64,000 nt of DNA, taken from Hyphomicrobium sp. (GTDB taxonomy: Bacteria; Pseudomonadota; Alphaproteobacteria; Rhizobiales; Hyphomicrobiaceae). The stretch covers positions 1 through 64,000 of the forward strand of contig NZ_WBUE01000005.1 of the NCBI RefSeq assembly GCF_009026145.1. The letters run 5' to 3'. Below, one piece after another: positions 60,469-64,000 of the stretch. Both the position numbers and the translations under genes were made by a program. Position 1 is the stretch's first letter. Each line of letters begins with the position of its first letter. A model generated the notes under the pieces. The model saw only the letters and a program-made list of their open reading frames with translations, was not told the origin of the DNA and ran no database searches.

Positions 60469-60933
60469 ATGGACGCATTAGATCGGGAACTGGCGGATGC
60501 GTATTTCCGCGCCGCCGAACGGGAATTTAGGGGCACCCAATCGACCCTGGACGAGATCGGAAGGGTTCTCTCTCGTCTCCCGTACTCCAGCGCCGATGTG
60601 AGGACGGCCAGAGAGATCGTTGAGCATTGGCGGCGGCAAGGACGTAACGTCGCCATGGGGCCGCTCGATGCGCACCATGCCTCCGCCGATAGAGGCACAC
60701 GCATGGCGCAGATGACAGGGCTTGTTTCGAGTGGCTTCCTGCCCGTGTGTTCAGGCGATCTCGGGGTGGAGTTGCTGATCGTGAAATCGGCCGCAGGGCG
60801 AGGGATCTTCGGCCGCAACAAGGTGCGCTACGCCTGCTACTATTCCAATGGCGACGGGATGTATTCGCCAGTCGGTACGACGACAGCCCTAACACTCGCT
60901 TGTGCGAAGCTGGGCGCCCTTTACCGCGTCTAG
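60469..60933 (+). CDS. hypothetical protein
   Basis: A 154-residue protein of unknown family. ATG 60469 has GAGG eight bases upstream; the track uses a TTG two codons earlier. The N-terminus is helical (DRELADAYFRAAEREFRGTQ), and the C-terminus has RYACYYSNGDGMYSPVG, which looks like a small beta sheet. No catalytic motif is visible. It is divergent from the recombinase gene. Confidence 0.6.
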   Translation: MDALDRELADAYFRAAEREFRGTQSTLDEIGRVLSRLPYSSADVRTAREIVEHWRRQGRNVAMGPLDAHHASADRGTRMAQMTGLVSSGFLPVCSGDLGVELLIVKSAAGRGIFGRNKVRYACYYSNGDGMYSPVGTTTALTLACAKLGALYRV

Positions 60934-61177
60934 GAAAGCCATTCGCGTCTCCCCCTAGCGTCCCGCCCTCTGCCGCCAACGGGTTATCCGCAGCGGCCGA
61001 CGCGGGGCCGCGAACGGGCACGGGGGGTTCGCGCGCGCGAGCTGCTTCATTAAAGGCGCTCGGACTTGTGACCCCAACTATCCGAACGCCCTTGTCATAG
61101 ACCTGCCGAGCGGCTTTACTCCGCTATCTGCATATTGAACCCGTTGGGTCCGACAGTGTTGCGTTCGGGGGGAGCCA

Positions 61178-62008
61178 ATGGACTTGGTCAAAGAATATTT
61201 GCTGTGGGTTCGAGTGTGGCCGTGGGCCGAGATTCGTTCCCTCTTCGAACTTCTCCTCTACTTCCTCGCGATAGTTGCCGTCCTCGGCTGCCTGATGCGG
61301 CTCGGTATGATCCGAAAGATTATTCGCGAGTTCCAAGATGCGAGAAGCCCGATATGGGATATGCGGGGCGTCGTCCGAGACCTTCGCGAGCTTGAACCTG
61401 TGATGCGGGCTCTCTCCGAGCGGGTTTCACTGATGGACGAGAAAGTTGAGGCGGTAAGGATGCAGGCCGCCGAGTTACAGGTCGAGTCCATAAGCACGAG
61501 GACCGACGGTCTGGACGGGGTGGCCGCCTTGGGCTTGACCCCGGAGATCGCACAAGGCTTCGTACCGCCTCGCCCGGCCGATGAAGACCCCAACTGGCTT
61601 GCCCTGCGCGACCTCTGGCGGCGCAACACCCAACGGCTCGAATACGTCATTGAGCACCGGATCACGGATGGCCGGACTAGGATCGCCTATGATCGCCTGC
61701 CGCGTACAAATTACGAGCGGATAATCAATAAGCTCCAGGGGCAAAAATTTGTCTCCGCTGCCTCAGCCGATGCGTCGCGCTTCCTGAACGACACTTTCAA
61801 CAAGTACAGGCCCCGAAATCGGAAAGTGCCTGATGAGGTGATTGGCGGTCTGAGAACCCTCGACCAGCAACTCGATGCCGAGCTTGTGCCATTTGCGAAG
61901 CTGGAAGAAGCGGACGTTGAGGATCGCCCTCCCGAGATTGCAGTGCCGGCACAGCCGAACCAAGCGAATGGCAGTGGAGAAAAGCTCATTGTGACCCCGC
62001 AGGTGTAA
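61178..62008 (+). CDS. hypothetical single-pass membrane protein with coiled coil
   Basis: A 276-residue protein. One membrane helix (LFELLLYFLAIVAVLGCLM, about 22-41) is followed by a coiled coil (about 55-105, with MRALSERVSLMDEKVEAVRM) and a cytosolic helical domain (WLALRDLWRRNTQRLEYVIE, then RTNYERIINKLQGQ). The family is unknown. The preceding base context GGGGGGAGCCA gives a strong ribosome-binding site. It is the first of three same-strand genes that run to the window edge. Confidence 0.7.
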   Translation: MDLVKEYLLWVRVWPWAEIRSLFELLLYFLAIVAVLGCLMRLGMIRKIIREFQDARSPIWDMRGVVRDLRELEPVMRALSERVSLMDEKVEAVRMQAAELQVESISTRTDGLDGVAALGLTPEIAQGFVPPRPADEDPNWLALRDLWRRNTQRLEYVIEHRITDGRTRIAYDRLPRTNYERIINKLQGQKFVSAASADASRFLNDTFNKYRPRNRKVPDEVIGGLRTLDQQLDAELVPFAKLEEADVEDRPPEIAVPAQPNQANGSGEKLIVTPQV

Positions 62009-62075
62009 GGGCTGGGCCTTTTGCCGACTCAGCAAATCAGATAGGCGCTCTTCTTATTCGGATAGGAGGCGCGCG

Positions 62076-62279
62076 ATGGCCGCACGGACTATCTCTGATC
62101 ATGCCCAAATTACTGCCGTCTGCGTGAACTTCGCCCTCGAATCAGTGGCAGCCGACATTCGTGAGGAACTGTCGCGCGCAACCGCGGATAGCGCGGAAGT
62201 TCTCCGGCGAGTGCTGTCTCGGGTTGAGCAGCGGAAGCTATGCGGCGCCGGTCTCGAAGCGCCGACCACCGCCCAATAA
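62076..62279 (+). CDS. small hypothetical protein
   Basis: A 67-residue mainly helical protein (VNFALESVAADIREELSRAT) with GGAGGCGCGCG upstream of its ATG. No family was recognised. It lies 67 bases after the membrane-protein gene and 300 bases before the large edge ORF, on the same strand. Confidence 0.55.
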   Translation: MAARTISDHAQITAVCVNFALESVAADIREELSRATADSAEVLRRVLSRVEQRKLCGAGLEAPTTAQ

Positions 62280-62579
62280 TCTTTACGAGCGCCTCGGTCG
62301 CTCCGCCTCCCAGCGATGCGACTCGTGATGCGTTGGTTGTCGAAGGTGGAGGCGTTGCCGGATGAGACTGTGACCGGCCCAAGGCCGAGCGGCTTGCAGC
62401 TCATCACGTCAACGTTGCCGGGTATGGTCGAAAGCATTTTCCCCTGGTCCACAGAGGAGTCCTGCCAATATCGTCCGCTGTCGAAGATCGAAGCTGGGCG
62501 CCGTCCTCGTCGAAGGCGGTCAGGACCGACCTTGCACTGAGAACCTCTCAAGCACTTTCTCAATGTGATACCCAGGCTC
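62280..62579. other. gene-free or degraded stretch before the edge ORF
   Basis: Overlapping short ORFs exist on both strands, but none has a good start or clear protein-like composition. One plus ORF (62316-62540) contains LQLITSTLPGMVESIFPW and could be a remnant. The region probably carries the promoter of the ORF at 62580. Confidence 0.4.
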
Positions 62580-64000
62580 ATGAGTCCGCTCATTCGTTAT
62601 CATCCGCAATATTTCGGCCTGTTTTACGCTTCGGGCTCTAGCTCCCGGCAGCCAATTGCGTTGGCGATCGAGAGAAGCGAGCGCACCGCTACCCTCTACG
62701 AAGCCACCAACGCCCTCCTGGTTGTGCTTACAGGCGACACGCATACGGAAAGCGTGACGCGGCTGCTGGATGACCTTCACTTCCTCACGCCCGGTGTATC
62801 CCTGATCGCACCTTCAGTTGCCAAGCTTCCAACGCCGCCGCGCTCGAACATCTTTCTTGACCGCATGGACGTCTCGGCATTGTCGCCGGGGCTGCTACAA
62901 GCAGTCCTGGATCAGAATGATGTATTTGCGCTGCTGGACCTCAACAGGAACTTCCTGTGGACCCTGTCGGCCAGCCCCACGGGCTTATTCCACGATCCTG
63001 CGGTCGGTGGAGCCGGCAACGCGGTCGCAAGGCTCGCCTGCACGGCATCATACGACGCGGCGCCGCCGCCGCAGCGGGTATCGCAGCCATACGACCCGAT
63101 CGCAAGCCGGGTATCGGAGCTGTCCAATCAGACGGCGCCAGCGGTGGATCGAATCCTGATCGACCTTGCTTCTAAGTGGGAAGCAGTGCTCAACGAGCCT
63201 CCGCCGCAGGAGATTGCGGAAGCGCGGGTTGAACTAGCCGATAATGTCCAACGGATAAGGGAAATTACGGAGGAGGGTCTGTCGCAGGACGTTCTCCTGG
63301 CGGCATTGGCTCACGGTGAGACTGTCAGCACGCAATATGCCGAGCAAAGTGCCCAATTGCTGGTTGCGCTTGACGACTACGATCCCAGACGGGGGGATTA
63401 CCGCGATCACGGATCATCGCTCATACTTAAGTGCATCAAGGCCTTCGTGGGCGAAATGGCCGGAAGAATCGGCTTATCCAACCCGCGGCTGTTCCCGTTC
63501 TTTGAAAATGGATACGCGATGTATTTGGGAGCATTTGGATGGCTCCGTCGCGATCAAACGGCCAAAGGCAGGCTGATTCCGTTGAGTATCTCTCGTGTTC
63601 ACCGGATGCGACTTGGCGCCGCGCCTGTCACCGCACATCTGGTGAGCCATATCAAGAATCTCGAGATGACAGAGAAAGAGTTGATGGTTCTGATCGAGAC
63701 GCCAGACACCGACTTCTTCAGGAACGCGATCAAGCGCATTGACCCTCAATGGGAAAGGCCCGACTTTGACAGTCTCGCGATGCGTAAATCGCTAGGGGTC
63801 TTTTGCCGGGCATTGTCGGTTATCCGCTCTGATCTGCTTTCGTGCGCGATTGCGGGTCCGGCTTACCTCTACGCCCTCGCGCGCTTTATGTCCCCGGGTG
63901 GATACGACGATGTGTCTGGCGGGTCCCGCGAAGGATGGCGGCGCGGGTATCCACCACTCAGCGAGCGAATGCTGTTGTCACTTAGCTTCTTGAAGTGGCG
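62580..64000 (+). CDS. large hypothetical protein, truncated by window edge
   Basis: An uninterrupted frame from ATG 62580 to the last base (473 codons seen) that the ORF track omits because no stop is reached. The start is MSPLIRYHPQYFGLFYASGS; a GTG at 62565 is possible. Segments such as RATLYEATNALL-like (RTATLYEATNALLVVLTGDT), LVSHIKNLEMTEKELMVLIE and FMSPGGYDDVSG read as a folded soluble protein with mixed helices and strands. I recognise no domain. It may be a structural or effector component of the island. Confidence 0.75.
   Translation, partial: MSPLIRYHPQYFGLFYASGSSSRQPIALAIERSERTATLYEATNALLVVLTGDTHTESVTRLLDDLHFLTPGVSLIAPSVAKLPTPPRSNIFLDRMDVSALSPGLLQAVLDQNDVFALLDLNRNFLWTLSASPTGLFHDPAVGGAGNAVARLACTASYDAAPPPQRVSQPYDPIASRVSELSNQTAPAVDRILIDLASKWEAVLNEPPPQEIAEARVELADNVQRIREITEEGLSQDVLLAALAHGETVSTQYAEQSAQLLVALDDYDPRRGDYRDHGSSLILKCIKAFVGEMAGRIGLSNPRLFPFFENGYAMYLGAFGWLRRDQTAKGRLIPLSISRVHRMRLGAAPVTAHLVSHIKNLEMTEKELMVLIETPDTDFFRNAIKRIDPQWERPDFDSLAMRKSLGVFCRALSVIRSDLLSCAIAGPAYLYALARFMSPGGYDDVSGGSREGWRRGYPPLSERMLLSLSFLKW

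Larger units (their letters stand above)
56298..64000. mobile_element. genomic island, left end; continues past window
   Basis: From the tRNA-Leu fragment to the right edge almost no gene is recognisable except a serine recombinase. Codon use turns visibly less GC-biased (ATA, TTA, CTT and AGG codons become common), genes are short with loose spacing, and one is frameshifted. No tyrosine integrase or conjugation gene is inside the window. Because the fragment is on the minus strand, the intact tRNA should lie at the other end, beyond 64000. Confidence 0.6.

Noticed and set aside
62099-62593. 164-residue minus ORF
   Set aside because: It crosses a plus-strand small gene and a gap, and its composition is Arg/Ser-biased without a plausible start.
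1-64000. CRISPR arrays, rRNA genes, complete tRNA genes and insertion sequences
   Set aside because: I found no regularly spaced repeats, no rRNA-like sequence, no tRNA cloverleaf and no transposase in the window.

Overview
The window is a 64 kb piece of a high-GC alphaproteobacterial chromosome, most likely from the Hyphomicrobiales (Hyphomicrobium-like). Four things point there: a D-glycerate dehydrogenase and a serine-glyoxylate aminotransferase that closely resemble the serine-cycle enzymes of Hyphomicrobium methylovorum, an imuA-imuB-dnaE2 cassette with an alphaproteobacterial LexA box, an MlotiK1-like cyclic-nucleotide channel, and an lpt-rpoN-ptsN block. These two serine-cycle genes suggest methylotrophy, but the rest of the pathway is not in the window.

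Layout, left to right. 0-12.6 kb: end of a TonB-dependent receptor, a MITE/REP-like palindrome, hprA, sgaA, an amidase, small secreted proteins, an orphan receiver domain, an orphan TRAP binding protein, a DUF1007/ZnuA-like divergent pair and an L,D-transpeptidase. 12.9-19.7 kb: SOS mutagenesis operon (LexA-box promoter, imuA, imuB, an inserted DUF1640 coiled-coil gene, dnaE2). dnaE2 carries two inverted copies of a palindromic repeat, both translated in frame. 19.7-31.9 kb: cupin, gamma-glutamyltransferase, thiO, a cyclic-nucleotide channel with a degenerate pore, thiSGE, CHAD protein, ferrochelatase, SPFH protein with two NfeD partners, and a ParE-type toxin-antitoxin pair. 31.9-49.8 kb: envelope and sugar-nucleotide genes (KdsD-type isomerase, beta-barrel protein, galU, galE, lytic transglycosylase, GT4, uppP), speE, an HPF-cold-shock fusion, a YiiX-like peptidase, a long secreted coiled-coil protein, queG, GST and ptsN. 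50.3-55.6 kb: rpoN, lptB, a fused LptC-LptA protein with two OstA-type segments, and an RNase D-like exonuclease.

56.3 kb to the right edge looks like a genomic island. It opens with an 18-nt sequence that I read as the 3' end of a tRNA-Leu gene on the minus strand. It then holds mostly unrecognised ORFs with less GC-biased codon use, one frameshifted gene, a serine recombinase, and a large unknown ORF running off the end. That last ORF is missing from the ORF track because it has no stop in the window. The orientation of the tRNA fragment predicts an intact tRNA-Leu gene beyond base 64000.

Most of the window is ordinary core genome. The least explained parts are the island genes, the altered channel pore, the paired in-frame repeats in dnaE2, the gene inserted in the mutasome operon, and the LptC-LptA-LptA fusion. 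No complete tRNA, rRNA, CRISPR array or insertion sequence was seen. All family calls come from reading motifs; no search was run.
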